From Bdellovibrio sp. SKB1291214 (lineage in GTDB: Bacteria > Bdellovibrionota > Bdellovibrionia > Bdellovibrionales > Bdellovibrionaceae): 64,000 nucleotides of DNA. Below the pieces are notes generated by a model. The model worked only from the letters and a program-made list of their open reading frames with translations, searched no databases and was not told the origin of the DNA. The stretch is taken from positions 1,550,001-1,614,000 of the forward strand of contig NZ_CP106855.1 in assembly GCF_002209355.2 (NCBI RefSeq), written 5' to 3'. A program made the position numbers and the translations under genes. Positions 26,291-35,722 of the stretch are shown piece by piece. Position 1 is the stretch's first letter, and each line of letters starts with the position of its first letter.

Positions 26291-26675
26291 GCCTTTTTTC
26301 TGCAACTAGAGCCGCTAGTTCGAAGATTCATCGAAATCAATTTGTTCTACCCGGCGCTGCCGTCGGCACGTCATCGTGACTCATCGGCGCCGGCTTTGCC
26401 GGTTCGCGCCATCGTGGCGCCAACGGAGGCCTCTCTTCGGAGGTACATCCCGCTTTCCACTCGAAGAATTTTGCTTGGTTTGTTGAGACATGTTCAAACA
26501 AACGGTCAGATGGGGAGATTTATTAGATCGGGGGAGTCCGAAAAAATGCGCTTCTGGGATTTTTTGATATCTGATTTTCTGTTTCATGAACTAGAGTTAT
26601 GTCGCATCCAGTAACCGGAGCGGGTGTGAAAGATTGGGTTTGCTTCCTCGACAATCGCGGGAGCAGTCGAAAATA
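26291..26675. other. Intergenic region with a row of GC-rich hairpins
   Basis: No convincing gene. Between 26350 and 26445 several short inverted repeats follow one another: CACG/CGTG at 26367-26378, CCGGC/GCCGG at 26390-26402, GCGCCA/TGGCGC at 26406-26420, and CCTC/GAGG at 26430-26443. The open frames here are short and lack family features or ribosome-binding sites. It may be a structured RNA or an intergenic repeat element. Confidence 0.4.
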
Positions 26676-26706
26676 AAAAAGGCAGGATTGTTGATCCTGC
26701 CTTTTT
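26676..26706 (-). terminator. Terminator of murA, bidirectional form
   Basis: AAAAAGGCAGGAT and ATCCTGCCTTTTT form a perfect 13-bp arm pair around TGTTG, 22 bp after the murA stop. Confidence 0.85.
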
Positions 26707-26728
26707 GTTTGCGAATTTTGGTTTTGAA

Positions 26729-27982
26729 CTATTCTTGGCGGCGGATTTTTGCGCCCAGAGAGGACAGTTTGTCTTCTAGTTTTTCGTAGCCTCGGTCTAA
26801 GTGGTAGATGCGGCTTACTACTGTTTCGCCGGATGCTACTAGGCCTGCCAGCACCAACGAGGCAGAGGCACGCAAGTCAGTTGCCATTACGGGGGCGCCA
26901 GTTAGTTTGCCTGGGTTGCCGCGGATAACTGCTACTCTTGTTTTTGGAGTGATGTCTGCACCCAATCGGCACAGTTCAGTTACGTGCATGAAGCGGTTTT
27001 CAAAAACTGTTTCCGTGATCACGCTTGTGCCGTTCGCAACCGTCATCAAAGCCATGAATTGAGCTTGAAGGTCTGTTGGGAAAAGTGGGTGAGGGGCTGT
27101 CGTGATGTCGACTGCTTCCCATTTGTCTGTTGGATACACAGTCATTGAATCTTTTGTTGTTTCGATTTTAAAACCTGCTTCGCGCATTTTCAAAATCAAT
27201 GCTTCCAAGTGAGCTGGAACACACTTAGTAACTGTCACTTGGCCTTTAGTGATCGCGCCTGCGATCAACAAAGTACCTGCCTCAATACGATCTGGCATGA
27301 TCGCATGTTTTGCTGGAGTTAGTTTTTCAACCCCTTCGATACGAATAACTGAAGTCCCGTGACCTGTGATCTTTGCACCCATTTTGTTTAAGTACTCTGC
27401 AAGGTCTACGATCTCTGGTTCTTTCGCTGCGTTTTCCAGGATAGTAACGCCTTTTGCAAGAGTCGCTGCCATCATCACGTTTTCTGTGCCACCCACAGTG
27501 ACAGTCTCAAACAAGAATGTTGATCCTTGAAGTTTCGGAGCACCGGCGTGAACGTAACCTTCTTTTTGAGTGATCGTTGCTCCCAAAGCTTTGAAACCGT
27601 CTAAATGCAAATCGATAGGACGAGAACCAATTGCACAACCGCCTGGTTGAGAAACTACAGCTTCACCGTATTTGGCAAGCATCGGGCCCATGCACAAAAA
27701 GCTTGCACGCATTTTACGAACTAGATCGTAAGATGCTTCGAAAGATTTAGGTTTTGATACGTTAACGTGAAATTCATCACCGACCCATTTCGTTTCGCAA
27801 CCAAGGCTGTTTAACAATTCAGAAGTCGATTCGATGTCTTTAAGTTTCGGCATGTTTGTGAATACGTGATTGCCCTCAGCCAACAACGTAGAAAACAAAA
27901 TTGGAAGAGCAGCATTCTTAGCACCGCTTGCTGCAACTGTACCTTTAAGAGGGCCGTTGCCCATCACCACCATTTTATCCAT
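26729..27982 (-). CDS. murA: UDP-N-acetylglucosamine 1-carboxyvinyltransferase
   Basis: Transfers enolpyruvyl from PEP to UDP-GlcNAc, the first committed step of peptidoglycan synthesis. 417 residues, full length. [19 protein letters not shown] is the N-terminal signature with the catalytic Lys; [19 protein letters not shown] carries the Cys that fosfomycin attacks; the duplicated EPSP-synthase-like fold continues to the end. The start overlaps the end of prmC by 8 bp, so it is the last gene of the rpmE-prfA-prmC-murA run. Confidence 0.97.
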   Translation of the reverse strand: MDKMVVMGNGPLKGTVAASGAKNAALPILFSTLLAEGNHVFTNMPKLKDIESTSELLNSLGCETKWVGDEFHVNVSKPKSFEASYDLVRKMRASFLCMGPMLAKYGEAVVSQPGGCAIGSRPIDLHLDGFKALGATITQKEGYVHAGAPKLQGSTFLFETVTVGGTENVMMAATLAKGVTILENAAKEPEIVDLAEYLNKMGAKITGHGTSVIRIEGVEKLTPAKHAIMPDRIEAGTLLIAGAITKGQVTVTKCVPAHLEALILKMREAGFKIETTKDSMTVYPTDKWEAVDITTAPHPLFPTDLQAQFMALMTVANGTSVITETVFENRFMHVTELCRLGADITPKTRVAVIRGNPGKLTGAPVMATDLRASASLVLAGLVASGETVVSRIYHLDRGYEKLEDKLSSLGAKIRRQE

Positions 27983-28856
27983 GCTTAACTCCTGCGATCA
28001 CTCGATCATGTCCTGAAAGATCTTTCAGAACGCGCACGTTTTTAAAAATATTTAAATCAGAATAAAAACTCTGCATAGCAGAGCCTTGGCTCATGCCCAT
28101 TTCCATCATCATCACGGACTCTGATGATAGGTACGAAGCATACGCCTTAGACCACGATTTCAAAAGTGCTAATCCATTATCCTCTGCGAAAAGTGCAGTT
28201 GATGGTTCGAACTTTCTTACGGACTCCTGAACTGCAGAATCATCATTCGCAATGTAGGGAGGATTAGAGACTAATATGTCTATCGTGTTCTGTCCCATGA
28301 AGTTCCTGCAAGATGCCATTACAAGATCGACATTGGCTGCATCAGCATTAACGAATTGAACACGTTCGGCTACGCCCAAGCTGGCAGCGTTACGTTTAGC
28401 AACCTCGATAGCCTCCGCTGACAAATCAACGGATACAAGCTTTGCGTTTGGCAGCTCTTTTAAAATGCTAAGACCCAAACAACCGGTGCCGGTTCCTAGA
28501 TCCACAATGCTATAGGCTTTGTCTTTGTCTTCTGCCCACTCAAGAACCTCTTCAACGATCTGTTCTGTTTCCGGGCGAGGAATTAGAGTCGCAGGGCTAA
28601 CTTCAAAGCGGGATTTATAGAAATCGCGGTAACCTAAGATGTAAGCCACCGGCTCCCCTTGGCCACGACGACGAACCAACTCACGCAAACCCGAAAGTTC
28701 AGCTTCAGACAAGGGCTGATCGAACTTAAGGTAAAGCTGAATGCGCTCAAGCTTTAAGCTATGAGCGAACAACAGCTCCGCATCCAGACGAGGCGTATCT
28801 AGTTTTTTATCTTTGAAAAATGCGGTGGTCTTATCGAGTACTTCTTTGAGTTTCAT
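27975..28856 (-). CDS. prmC: Release factor glutamine N5-methyltransferase
   Basis: Methylates the Gln of the GGQ motif in peptide-chain release factors, increasing termination efficiency. 293 residues: an N-terminal helical bundle (1-80), then a SAM-binding Rossmann domain with VDLGTGTGCLGLSIL and the active-site motif VSNPPYI that holds the target Gln. PRPETEQ precedes the domain as is typical. It lies 5 bp downstream of its substrate gene prfA and overlaps murA. Confidence 0.95.
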   Translation of the reverse strand: MKLKEVLDKTTAFFKDKKLDTPRLDAELLFAHSLKLERIQLYLKFDQPLSEAELSGLRELVRRRGQGEPVAYILGYRDFYKSRFEVSPATLIPRPETEQIVEEVLEWAEDKDKAYSIVDLGTGTGCLGLSILKELPNAKLVSVDLSAEAIEVAKRNAASLGVAERVQFVNADAANVDLVMASCRNFMGQNTIDILVSNPPYIANDDSAVQESVRKFEPSTALFAEDNGLALLKSWSKAYASYLSSESVMMMEMGMSQGSAMQSFYSDLNIFKNVRVLKDLSGHDRVIAGVKHG

Positions 28857-28861
28857 TCAAC

Positions 28862-29935
28862 CTAAGCAGAGGTTTGTTTTTTAAGAGCCTCTGCTTGGAA
28901 GTTAGCAACGAGTGGGTCGATCAGCAACCCAAAAGATCCGCTCATGACTTGGTCCAGCTGATGGATCGTAAGACCGATACGGTGATCAGTGATACGAGTC
29001 TGAGGGAAGTTGTAGGTACGGATACGCTCCGAACGATCGCCAGTACCGATTTGGTCCAAACGAACATCAGAAGCTTCTTTACGCGCTTTTTCGTCTTCGA
29101 TTTGTTGAAGTTTTGCGTAAAGGATTTGGAAAGCACGCTCACGGTTCGCCGATTGGGATTTACCCTCTTGGCACTTCACATCAAGACCGGTCGGCAAATG
29201 CACAACACGGACTGCTGACTCAGTTCTATTGACGGACTGACCGCCCGAACCTTGAGAACGCATGGTTTCGATGCGCACGTCAGACATAGGGATGTTCACT
29301 TCTTTGATCTCGACCTCAGGGATAACGGCCACAGTTACCGTGGACGTATGGATACGACCCGCAGCCTCTGTAGCTGGAACACGCTGAACGCGATGTACGC
29401 CAGATTCAAATTTCAACTTGCTGAATACAGAATCACCCGTAACGGAAGCGATGATCTCTTTAGCTCCCCCGACGTTACCCTCGGAGAAAGAAATGACTTC
29501 AACCTTCCAACCTTGAGATGAAGCATAGTGAGTGTAGCCACGGAACATTTCCTCGGCGAACAAAGAGGCTTCGTCACCACCCGCGCCCGCACGAATCTCC
29601 AAGATGATATTCTTGTCGTCGTTTGGATCTTTCGGAATCAGTGCGATTTTCAACTGTTCTTCAAGCTCTGGAAGTGCCGCTTCAAGCTCTTTAACTTCTT
29701 CACGGATCAACTCGCGCATTTCTGGGTCTTGTTCGGCCGTCAAAAGTTCTTTGCTGGCTTTAAGATTCGCCGTCTTTTTCTTGTAGTCGCGGAAAGGGAC
29801 AACAATCTTTTCCAAGTTCCCTAGCTCTTTCATTAGAGCGCGGTATTGAGTTTGGTTTGAAGCAATGTCGGGACGCTGAAGTGACATATTCACTTCTTCG
29901 TAACGTGATTCAACTTCTTCCAATTTCGAGAACAT
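28862..29935 (-). CDS. prfA: Peptide chain release factor 1
   Basis: Terminates translation at UAA and UAG. 357 residues, full length. The codon-reading tripeptide of RF1 is visible in [10 protein letters not shown] (Pro-Ala-Thr), and the peptidyl-hydrolysis motif in [15 protein letters not shown] (GGQ). The N-terminal helical domain and the Lys/Arg-rich C-terminus are intact. It is followed immediately by prmC, which modifies its GGQ Gln, and preceded by rpmE. Confidence 0.97.
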   Translation of the reverse strand: MFSKLEEVESRYEEVNMSLQRPDIASNQTQYRALMKELGNLEKIVVPFRDYKKKTANLKASKELLTAEQDPEMRELIREEVKELEAALPELEEQLKIALIPKDPNDDKNIILEIRAGAGGDEASLFAEEMFRGYTHYASSQGWKVEVISFSEGNVGGAKEIIASVTGDSVFSKLKFESGVHRVQRVPATEAAGRIHTSTVTVAVIPEVEIKEVNIPMSDVRIETMRSQGSGGQSVNRTESAVRVVHLPTGLDVKCQEGKSQSANRERAFQILYAKLQQIEDEKARKEASDVRLDQIGTGDRSERIRTYNFPQTRITDHRIGLTIHQLDQVMSGSFGLLIDPLVANFQAEALKKQTSA

Positions 29936-30049
29936 GGGGATTGCTCCTAAGTCAGTTGCAAGATCGAGTTGGTATTCAGAAATGAAAATGCGGTTCGAGT
30001 AAGGAACCGCATTTCACATAAGAGAGTCCTCCTGACGGAGGTCTGCAAT

Positions 30050-30295
30050 TTACTTTTTGCCGTAACGTTTCTTGAAACGATCGATACGACCTTCAGTATC
30101 CATTACACGCTGTTTACCAGTGAAGAATGGGTGAGATGCTGAAGAGATCTCAACTTTAACTAGTGGATATTCTTTACCGTCTTCCCATTTAACCATTTCG
30201 TTAGATGAAAGAGTAGACGTTCCCAAGAACATGAAGTCGCAAGAAATATCTTTAAAAACGACAGTGTTCACTTTTGGATGAAGGTTTTGTTTCAT
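30050..30295 (-). CDS. rpmE2: Ribosomal protein L31, type B
   Basis: 81 residues of the large ribosomal subunit. [20 protein letters not shown], then the [20 protein letters not shown] block typical of L31. The zinc-binding CxxC pairs of the ordinary form are missing and the protein carries the longer internal loop, so it is the zinc-independent type B. In many bacteria this form replaces the zinc form when zinc is scarce; I see no second copy here. AAAAGGAA precedes ATG 30295. It lies upstream of prfA. Confidence 0.95.
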   Translation of the reverse strand: MKQNLHPKVNTVVFKDISCDFMFLGTSTLSSNEMVKWEDGKEYPLVKVEISSASHPFFTGKQRVMDTEGRIDRFKKRYGKK

Positions 30296-30605
30296 GACCT
30301 GATTCCTTTTAAATAATTTAACCTGTGGGTCTTAAGCTGTAAGGATGTAACACAGGGGTTACCCGCTGTCGAGCATTAATCGCTGCTTTTTTTGGCAACA
30401 GTAGGACCTCAATTTAACACAGATAGTTCGTATAATACCTCATAATATCAATAATTTACTTTAATAATGCCTTATCCACAGTCTATTCCACAAAAGCCGG
30501 ATCAGCCTCCTAAAACCAGACCCCTGCGCACGTTGAGCCTTTCACTATTGAAACTTGAGATTTACTGCGTGCTCACAGATATTCCCGCTTCGAAAAGAGG
30601 AATTT
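30296..30605. other. Divergent intergenic region with one DnaA box
   Basis: 310 bp between rpmE and a small secreted gene. For rpmE a weak sigma-70-like pair can be seen on the minus strand: TCGACA near 30372-30367 and TACATC at 30349-30344, 17 bases apart. The stretch 30420-30470 is AT-rich. A perfect DnaA box (TTATCCACA) occupies 30472-30480. No further gene or RNA is evident. Confidence 0.35.
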
Positions 30606-30986
30606 ATGAAACTTTTGTGGCCGATTTTTGCAATCCTGATGGCAACCCAAGCAGCTCATGCAGAGAAAATTTATTGTTATTTTACGGAACCCTTCATCAA
30701 CCTAACCTACGACTCTGATACGAACTTGGTGGTTCATAGCTCCCCAGGAAATGACGACAAAGTGGGAGAGGCAGAAGTTGTCTTTAATAAGAACGGCTCA
30801 ATTTTGATTACTGTCGTCGGAATCAATAACTCATTACTGATCGACACAACTAAGCCAGGCAGCGATGGCATGTCAGATTTTATTTATCCATTCGAAGCAG
30901 TTGTGAATGGAACTTTGTATGGTGGCTGTGAAACTGATCACATCAAAAAGAAGTTAAGCACACTTCATGGGTTGTGCGCTCAGTAA
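30606..30986 (+). CDS. Small exported protein of unknown function
   Basis: 126 residues from ATG 30606, with AGAGGAA six bases upstream; the longer upstream frame lacks support. A signal peptide ending TQAAHAE is followed by a beta-rich domain with three Cys (YCYF, GGCETD, HGLCAQ). No family recognised. It is monocistronic, with its own terminator, and sits between rho and rpmE, genes that are usually adjacent. Confidence 0.6.
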   Translation: MKLLWPIFAILMATQAAHAEKIYCYFTEPFINLTYDSDTNLVVHSSPGNDDKVGEAEVVFNKNGSILITVVGINNSLLIDTTKPGSDGMSDFIYPFEAVVNGTLYGGCETDHIKKKLSTLHGLCAQ

Positions 30987-31017
30987 ACTTTTGCATCGAA
31001 TTTTATTAAGAGCGACA

Positions 31018-31041
31018 GGGGAGCAGAATGCTCCCTTTTTT
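31018..31041 (+). terminator. Rho-independent terminator
   Basis: GGGAGC / GCTCCC stem with loop AGAAT and T6, downstream of the small exported gene. Confidence 0.8.
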
Positions 31042-31171
31042 GTTTCCCTGACAAAGTAAAAAAATCCCTCTAAAATTCCCCGTTTTGAAATTTCAACTTT
31101 GCGTGGCTGAGTTTCCAGATTTTCTGTTTAAGCCATGGCATAAATGCGTTGTTTGAAAAAACGGAGGATTC

Positions 31172-31573
31172 ATGAAATTAACAAAATACGCTTTGGGAGC
31201 AGCTTTGATGTCAATGACACTTGTTTCCTGCGGAGACAGTGGTGGCAGCGGCAACTCAACAGCCACGACTGCATATTCTATTCAAAACGGTCAGTGTTAT
31301 AACGGCAACTCTCAAGTGGTAGATTATAACTACTGCACCAGCCTTTCAAATTACTACCAAGTGAATTCTTATTGCTACAATCCAACTGGCGCGCGCGTGG
31401 ACGATAGCTATTGCCGCAACAACGGATATTTGAATCTTCAACCAAGACAATGCAACGACGGCAAGTTTTTTATGCCTCGCCAAGGTCGCATGCACGAAGT
31501 AAATTGCAGAAACAGAAACTGTCGCGACAATTTGATGTTCGATGATCGTGGCAGACCCATTCACTGCCGCTAA
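31172..31573 (+). CDS. Small Cys-rich lipoprotein
   Basis: 133 residues with a lipoprotein signal peptide (MSMTLVSCGDSG, lipobox Val-Ser-Cys). The mature part is unusually rich in Cys, Asn, Tyr and Arg, with repeated short motifs such as CYNGNSQVVDYNYC and CYNPTGARVDDSYC, suggesting two similar disulfide-linked loops, and a basic C-terminus (RNRNCRDN ... HCR). Function unknown. GGAGG is placed 5 bases before the ATG. Its terminator also serves rho from the other side. Confidence 0.65.
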   Translation: MKLTKYALGAALMSMTLVSCGDSGGSGNSTATTAYSIQNGQCYNGNSQVVDYNYCTSLSNYYQVNSYCYNPTGARVDDSYCRNNGYLNLQPRQCNDGKFFMPRQGRMHEVNCRNRNCRDNLMFDDRGRPIHCR

Positions 31574-31596
31574 TTAAACCAATATCAGCAAAAGAA

Positions 31597-31624
31597 AAAG
31601 GGAGTCTAACGACTCCCTTTCCAT
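31597..31624. terminator. Bidirectional terminator between lipoprotein gene and rho
   Basis: AAAGGGAGTC / GACTCCCTTT with loop TAAC; an A-rich stretch on the left gives the T run for rho on the minus strand. Confidence 0.75.
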
Positions 31625-31661
31625 ATCTTCAATTTTTAGAATTGTCGTTTTTCGCTAAACC

Positions 31662-33407
31662 TTAGCTTGGTCCCGACATTGCCTTTAAGAAGTCTAAATT
31701 AGATTTCGTGTTACCCACTTTATCCAACAAGAAATCCATTGCGTCGACAACGTTCATTGGCGCCAATACTTTTCTTAGGATCCACAGACGGTTTAGGTCT
31801 GCTTTATCAATCAACAGGTCTTCTTTACGAGTACCTGATTTATTGATGTCCATACAAGGGAAGATACGTTTTTCCATAAGCTTACGATCCAAATGGATCT
31901 CGGCATTACCAGTACCTTTAAATTCCTCGAAGATAACCTCATCCATACGAGAACCAGTATCGATCAATGCTGTTGCGATGATCGTCAATGATCCACCCTC
32001 TTCGATGTTACGAGCAGCACCGAAGAAACGTTTTGGTTTATGAAGGGCGTTGGAATCCACACCACCCGACAAGATTTTTCCTGATGGAGGAACAACCGTG
32101 TTGTAAGCACGAGCCAAACGCGTGATGGAATCTAGCAAGATTACAACGTCATGTTTATGTTCAACCAAACGTTTTGCTTTTTCGATAACCATCTCTGCTA
32201 CTTGAACGTGACGAGTTGGTGGTTCATCGAAAGTAGACGATACAACTTCACCTTTTACAGTACGTTGCATGTCAGTCACCTCTTCCGGACGTTCATCGAT
32301 CAATAGAACGATCAACTTCACTTCAGGATGATTTGCAGTAATCGCGTTTGCGATTTGTTGCATAAGAACTGTTTTACCGGTTCTTGGAGGTGCCACGATC
32401 AAGGCACGTTGACCTTTACCAAGTGGAGCCATCAAGTCCACAACGCGAGTCGTGTAATCGCCTGGGTTGTGTTCAAGTTTCAAACGCTGATTTGGATAAA
32501 GCGGCGTCAAGTTGTCGAATAGGATTTTGTCTTTACCTTTTTCAGTTGTCTCGAAATTTAGAGAATCAACTTTCAAAAGTGCGAAGTAACGCTCGCCCTC
32601 TTTAGGGGGACGAACTGTCCCTGTAACTGTGTCACCCGTTCTCAAGCCGAAACGACGGATTTGAGAAGGAGAAACGTAGATATCATCCGGACCTGGTAGG
32701 TAGTTGTAATCCGGAGAACGCAAGAAACCGTAGCCATCTGGCAAGATTTCAAGGACGCCAGAACCGTAAATGTCCTGACCAAGTTTTGCAGCACGTTTCA
32801 AAATTTCGAAAATCATGTCCTGACGGCGAAGACCGGCAGCGTTCTCAATTTTAAGTTTTGTTGCAAGCTCAGTAAGCTGAGTGATGTTTTTGGATTTCAA
32901 ATCCTTAGATGACAACCAAGATTTCTCTTCGTCTGTCAGCTGGATGTCTGCCAAATCAACGTCTGGTTGGTGAGATACGTTTTGATCATCGCCAGCAGGT
33001 TGGTGGTCTTCGTTTCTTCCACGGTGGAAGTCGCGGCGTGGGCCGTTATTGTGGCGTGGGCCGCGGTCGTTTCTGTCGTTCCGATCATTTCTGTCGTTGC
33101 GATCTCCACGGTCGTTTCTGTCACCGCGATCGCGGTTGTCTCTATTATTAGGTCGGAATTCACGACGGTGTTGATTTTGTTGAGGGCGGTCTTGTCGTTG
33201 TTGCTGCTGTTGAGGTGCTGGCTCAGAAGAACCGGCTGCGGAGGCTTCAGCGGACGCTGGTGCAGCAGGGGCTTGTGCAGGTTCTGCAGCAACAGGTGCG
33301 GCAGTAACCTCTGGAGCAGACTCTACCGGAGCTGCTTCTGCAGTCTTCGTAGTGCGTGTACGTTTCTTAACGACTTCAACGCCTTGTGAATCTTTTGGTT
33401 CGGACAA
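31662..33407 (-). CDS. rho: Transcription termination factor Rho with long repetitive insert
   Basis: RNA-dependent hexameric ATPase that ends transcription. 581 residues against about 420 in E. coli; the extra is an N-terminal Ala/Pro-rich stretch (20-65) followed by an Arg/Asp/Asn repeat region (about 75-130, many copies of RND). The core is complete: RNA-binding domain with [22 protein letters not shown], Walker [16 protein letters not shown], Walker [17 protein letters not shown], and the R-loop ending. TTG 33407 is the start, with AAGGAG eight bases upstream. The disordered basic insert resembles those of other phyla that bind RNA or promote condensates. Confidence 0.95.
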   Translation of the reverse strand: MSEPKDSQGVEVVKKRTRTTKTAEAAPVESAPEVTAAPVAAEPAQAPAAPASAEASAAGSSEPAPQQQQQRQDRPQQNQHRREFRPNNRDNRDRGDRNDRGDRNDRNDRNDRNDRGPRHNNGPRRDFHRGRNEDHQPAGDDQNVSHQPDVDLADIQLTDEEKSWLSSKDLKSKNITQLTELATKLKIENAAGLRRQDMIFEILKRAAKLGQDIYGSGVLEILPDGYGFLRSPDYNYLPGPDDIYVSPSQIRRFGLRTGDTVTGTVRPPKEGERYFALLKVDSLNFETTEKGKDKILFDNLTPLYPNQRLKLEHNPGDYTTRVVDLMAPLGKGQRALIVAPPRTGKTVLMQQIANAITANHPEVKLIVLLIDERPEEVTDMQRTVKGEVVSSTFDEPPTRHVQVAEMVIEKAKRLVEHKHDVVILLDSITRLARAYNTVVPPSGKILSGGVDSNALHKPKRFFGAARNIEEGGSLTIIATALIDTGSRMDEVIFEEFKGTGNAEIHLDRKLMEKRIFPCMDINKSGTRKEDLLIDKADLNRLWILRKVLAPMNVVDAMDFLLDKVGNTKSNLDFLKAMSGPS

Positions 33408-33784
33408 ACAAATTCTCCTTGTGGGATTTATAATAAACAGAAAAAAGAGAGAGATCTTTATAGAAGTAGGGTCCGACTGGACCTGTTACTGTGTGCTTGC
33501 CCCCACTGTCCTTGATTGGGGGATGCCTTGTCAACGGGAAAACGACCCCTCCCGGCGGCCAGCCGGTACGGCTCGCTTTTCGGAGTCATTAAATGACCGG
33601 GTTCAAGAATGTTTCAGAGTTTGACCAAAGCTTTGTCATTTCAATGAGTTAGTCTCATTTTGAGACGCCGTGGTTTCCCCACTGTTACCATAATAATAGC
33701 ATATTTTTGTGGAGGACTCTTAATTTTTCAGGGGGAAATCCGATGAGTTAAGAAGCTACTTTAAGCAAAATCAAGGAGTTAACC
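33408..33784. other. Long divergent leader region of rho and the PilZ gene
   Basis: 377 bp without a gene. In the direction of rho two inverted repeats can be seen: a GGTCC/GGACC pair with a 4-base loop near 33469-33482, and CCCCC/GGGGG arms near 33500-33524. These would lie in a long rho leader. GGCGGCCAGCCGG-type GC-rich sequence is at 33555-33570. No open frame here has family features. Confidence 0.4.
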
Positions 33785-34153
33785 GTGGAGGACACTGCAA
33801 AGGTTCCGGCACCAAGAACCCCTCTAAACCTAGAGGTTTCTTTCAAGCGTAACTATGCGCGTGAGGAAACTACAGGCACGCTTAAGAATATCAGCATCTC
33901 AGGAGCCTTCTTAGAGTTTACGGGCGGTCAGGTACGCGCCAACGAGAAATTGCATTTGATGTTTGTCGTTGCCGGACGCGAGCGCAAGGTCGCGGCTCAT
34001 GTAATTTGGGCAAACTCAAGTGGATGCGGCGTGAAGTTCATGCCCGTGAACAACAGAGACGTTCAGATCGTTGATGATCTGATTTATTTCGTTGAGAACG
34101 GTCGTGAAGAAAATAGATCCGTGATGGATTCGATCTTCAAAAAAGTCGGATAG
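33785..34153 (+). CDS. PilZ-domain protein
   Basis: 122 residues from GTG 33785, with AAGGAG nine bases upstream. A single PilZ domain fills the protein: the N-terminal Arg-rich motif FKRNYARE (RxxxR type) and NISISGAFLE (N/DxSxxG type) are the two c-di-GMP-binding elements, followed by beta strands ending in GCGVKFM. PilZ proteins bind c-di-GMP and pass the signal to motility, pili or transcription machinery. It stands alone, with a strong terminator behind it, so its partner is not shown by context. Confidence 0.85.
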   Translation: MEDTAKVPAPRTPLNLEVSFKRNYAREETTGTLKNISISGAFLEFTGGQVRANEKLHLMFVVAGRERKVAAHVIWANSSGCGVKFMPVNNRDVQIVDDLIYFVENGREENRSVMDSIFKKVG

Positions 34154-34186
34154 ATCACGAATTTACGTAGTTCGTTTTAACAAATT

Positions 34187-34220
34187 AAAAAGCCCACTGC
34201 TAAAGTGGGCTTTTTCTTTT
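34187..34220. terminator. Bidirectional terminator
   Basis: AAAAGCCCACT and AGTGGGCTTTT arms with a short loop and flanking A and T runs; lies between the convergent PilZ and LysM genes. Confidence 0.85.
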
Positions 34221-34253
34221 TAATCAGTTTTCGATTTCATTCTCGAATATCGA

Positions 34254-35618
34254 TTAAGTTCCTACGTGAGTGTTGTCCATAGACTGTTGCTCAAGCTCAC
34301 GTTGTCTGCGTTTCTTTCTCATGACGATCAAGATTGCCAAACCTGCCGCTGCCAAACCAACTACACCCAAAGCCATAGTTGTATCGTTGTCCATTCCACC
34401 AGCTGCAGCACCTGCATCTTCGTGGTGTGGAGGATTCATCGCCGGCATTGGAGGCGGCGGTGGTGGCGGAGCCATTTGCGCTTGATCCATTGGTGGAGGT
34501 GGCGGCGGAGCCATTTGTTGGTCTGGCGCTGGAGGAGCTTGCTGAGCCATATCTGGCATCGGTGGAGGAGGAATATCAGCAGCTGCTTGTTGCGGAGGAA
34601 CGTCCATTGCTGGAGGAGCATCCGGCATCGGCGGAGCTTCACCCATTGGTGGAGCTTGTTGAGCAGCCGCGACCTCTTGATGTTGAGCTACTGGAGCTGC
34701 AGCAGCCACTTGGCCACCTTTCCAGTATTGCAATTGCGTACCTTCAGGAATATCTGTTTTAGATTCGATAGAGTTTGAAGCCCAAACTTCTTTCCAAGCA
34801 TCTTTATAACCAAGAAGTTCTTTTGAAACAGAGCGGATGTTGTCGCCTGCTTTAGCAGTGTAAACTTCAGGTTGAATGCCATTATCTTCATAGTAAGTGA
34901 TCATACGACCAGAATCGTCAGGGCGGTGAGGTGAGTTGTAATAAACTTTATCACCTGGTTTCACGCTGCCACGATTTGCGATCGTAGGATTGCCTTTTTT
35001 AATCTCTTTAACTTTTTTAGCATCACCATAGATCATTGTGCTGATGCTTTTCAATGTGTCGCCTGGGCGAGCGAAGTAAACCGTGTTGTACCACGTTTTA
35101 CCAACCTGCCACGGTGAAGTCGCAACTTTTTGCAAAGATACTGCTGGCTTCTTTGGAGCTGCTTCAGCGCTTTGATCAACATAAGTTGTTGAAGCAGTGC
35201 TTGACGGCTCTGACATTGAAGATGAACCCACATCCGAAGTTGGTTCTGGGACAGATGAAGATGCAGTGTCCATTGGAGCTGGTGCATCTGGTTGTGGTGC
35301 AAATGGATCTGCAGGAAGTTCCGCTACCGTTGGCTCAGCCGGAGGAGCATCTGCAGGCGCATCCGTAGGTGCTGGAGCTGCTGCCATATCCGTATTAGTT
35401 TCGCCAAGTGCGTCTTCTGGAAGTTGGTCAGAGGATGCCGGAGCACCTTCAGTACCTGCTTGAAGAGCTTCTTCGCCTTCAAGTTTTTCCAAGTCAGCTG
35501 AATCAAAGTCAGAAGTGACTTCGTCTCCAGATTTAGTATCTTTGCTGAAAAGGCTGCAGGCGCTAAGGTTTGCAACCAATCCGAAACACGCTAGTAGTAC
35601 AACGAGTTTTTTCATCAT
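34254..35618 (-). CDS. LysM-domain, Pro-rich envelope protein with lipobox and C-terminal helix
   Basis: 454 residues from ATG 35618 (AAGGAC upstream; a second ATG follows directly). A lipoprotein-type signal (LVVLLACFGLVANLSAC) precedes an acidic Ala/Pro-rich linker. Two LysM-like domains follow (about 165-225: YFARPGDTLKSISTMIYGD, and 235-285: YTAKAGDNIRSVSKELLG), then a long Pro/Ala/Met-rich stretch. It ends with one hydrophobic helix (TTMALGVVGLAAAGLAILIV) and a basic tail. LysM binds peptidoglycan glycan strands. A lipid anchor, wall-binding domains and a C-terminal helix in one chain could bridge membranes; FimV-like proteins are the nearest comparison. Confidence 0.7.
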   Translation of the reverse strand: MMKKLVVLLACFGLVANLSACSLFSKDTKSGDEVTSDFDSADLEKLEGEEALQAGTEGAPASSDQLPEDALGETNTDMAAAPAPTDAPADAPPAEPTVAELPADPFAPQPDAPAPMDTASSSVPEPTSDVGSSSMSEPSSTASTTYVDQSAEAAPKKPAVSLQKVATSPWQVGKTWYNTVYFARPGDTLKSISTMIYGDAKKVKEIKKGNPTIANRGSVKPGDKVYYNSPHRPDDSGRMITYYEDNGIQPEVYTAKAGDNIRSVSKELLGYKDAWKEVWASNSIESKTDIPEGTQLQYWKGGQVAAAAPVAQHQEVAAAQQAPPMGEAPPMPDAPPAMDVPPQQAAADIPPPPMPDMAQQAPPAPDQQMAPPPPPPMDQAQMAPPPPPPPMPAMNPPHHEDAGAAAGGMDNDTTMALGVVGLAAAGLAILIVMRKKRRQRELEQQSMDNTHVGT

Positions 35619-35722
35619 TTTTCGTCCTTGAGTGATGCTACGAAACATACTGTTTCATCAACCGTTAATATCAATCTAAAGCCAAGTATAGAAGGCTGGC
35701 AATCATTTAACCTTACACTAGA

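Noticed and set aside
26273-26614. 113-codon plus-strand frame before murA
   Set aside because: It covers the T runs and hairpins, has no ribosome-binding site, and its product shows no plausible domain.
33055-33180. Short tandem repeat that could look like a CRISPR-type array
   Set aside because: It is the coding sequence of the Arg/Asp/Asn repeats in Rho: units are in frame, imperfect and without spacers.
34266-34778. Overlapping plus-strand frames rich in Trp and Arg opposite the LysM gene
   Set aside because: They arise from the Pro/Ala/Met-rich codons of the minus-strand gene; composition is not that of a real protein.
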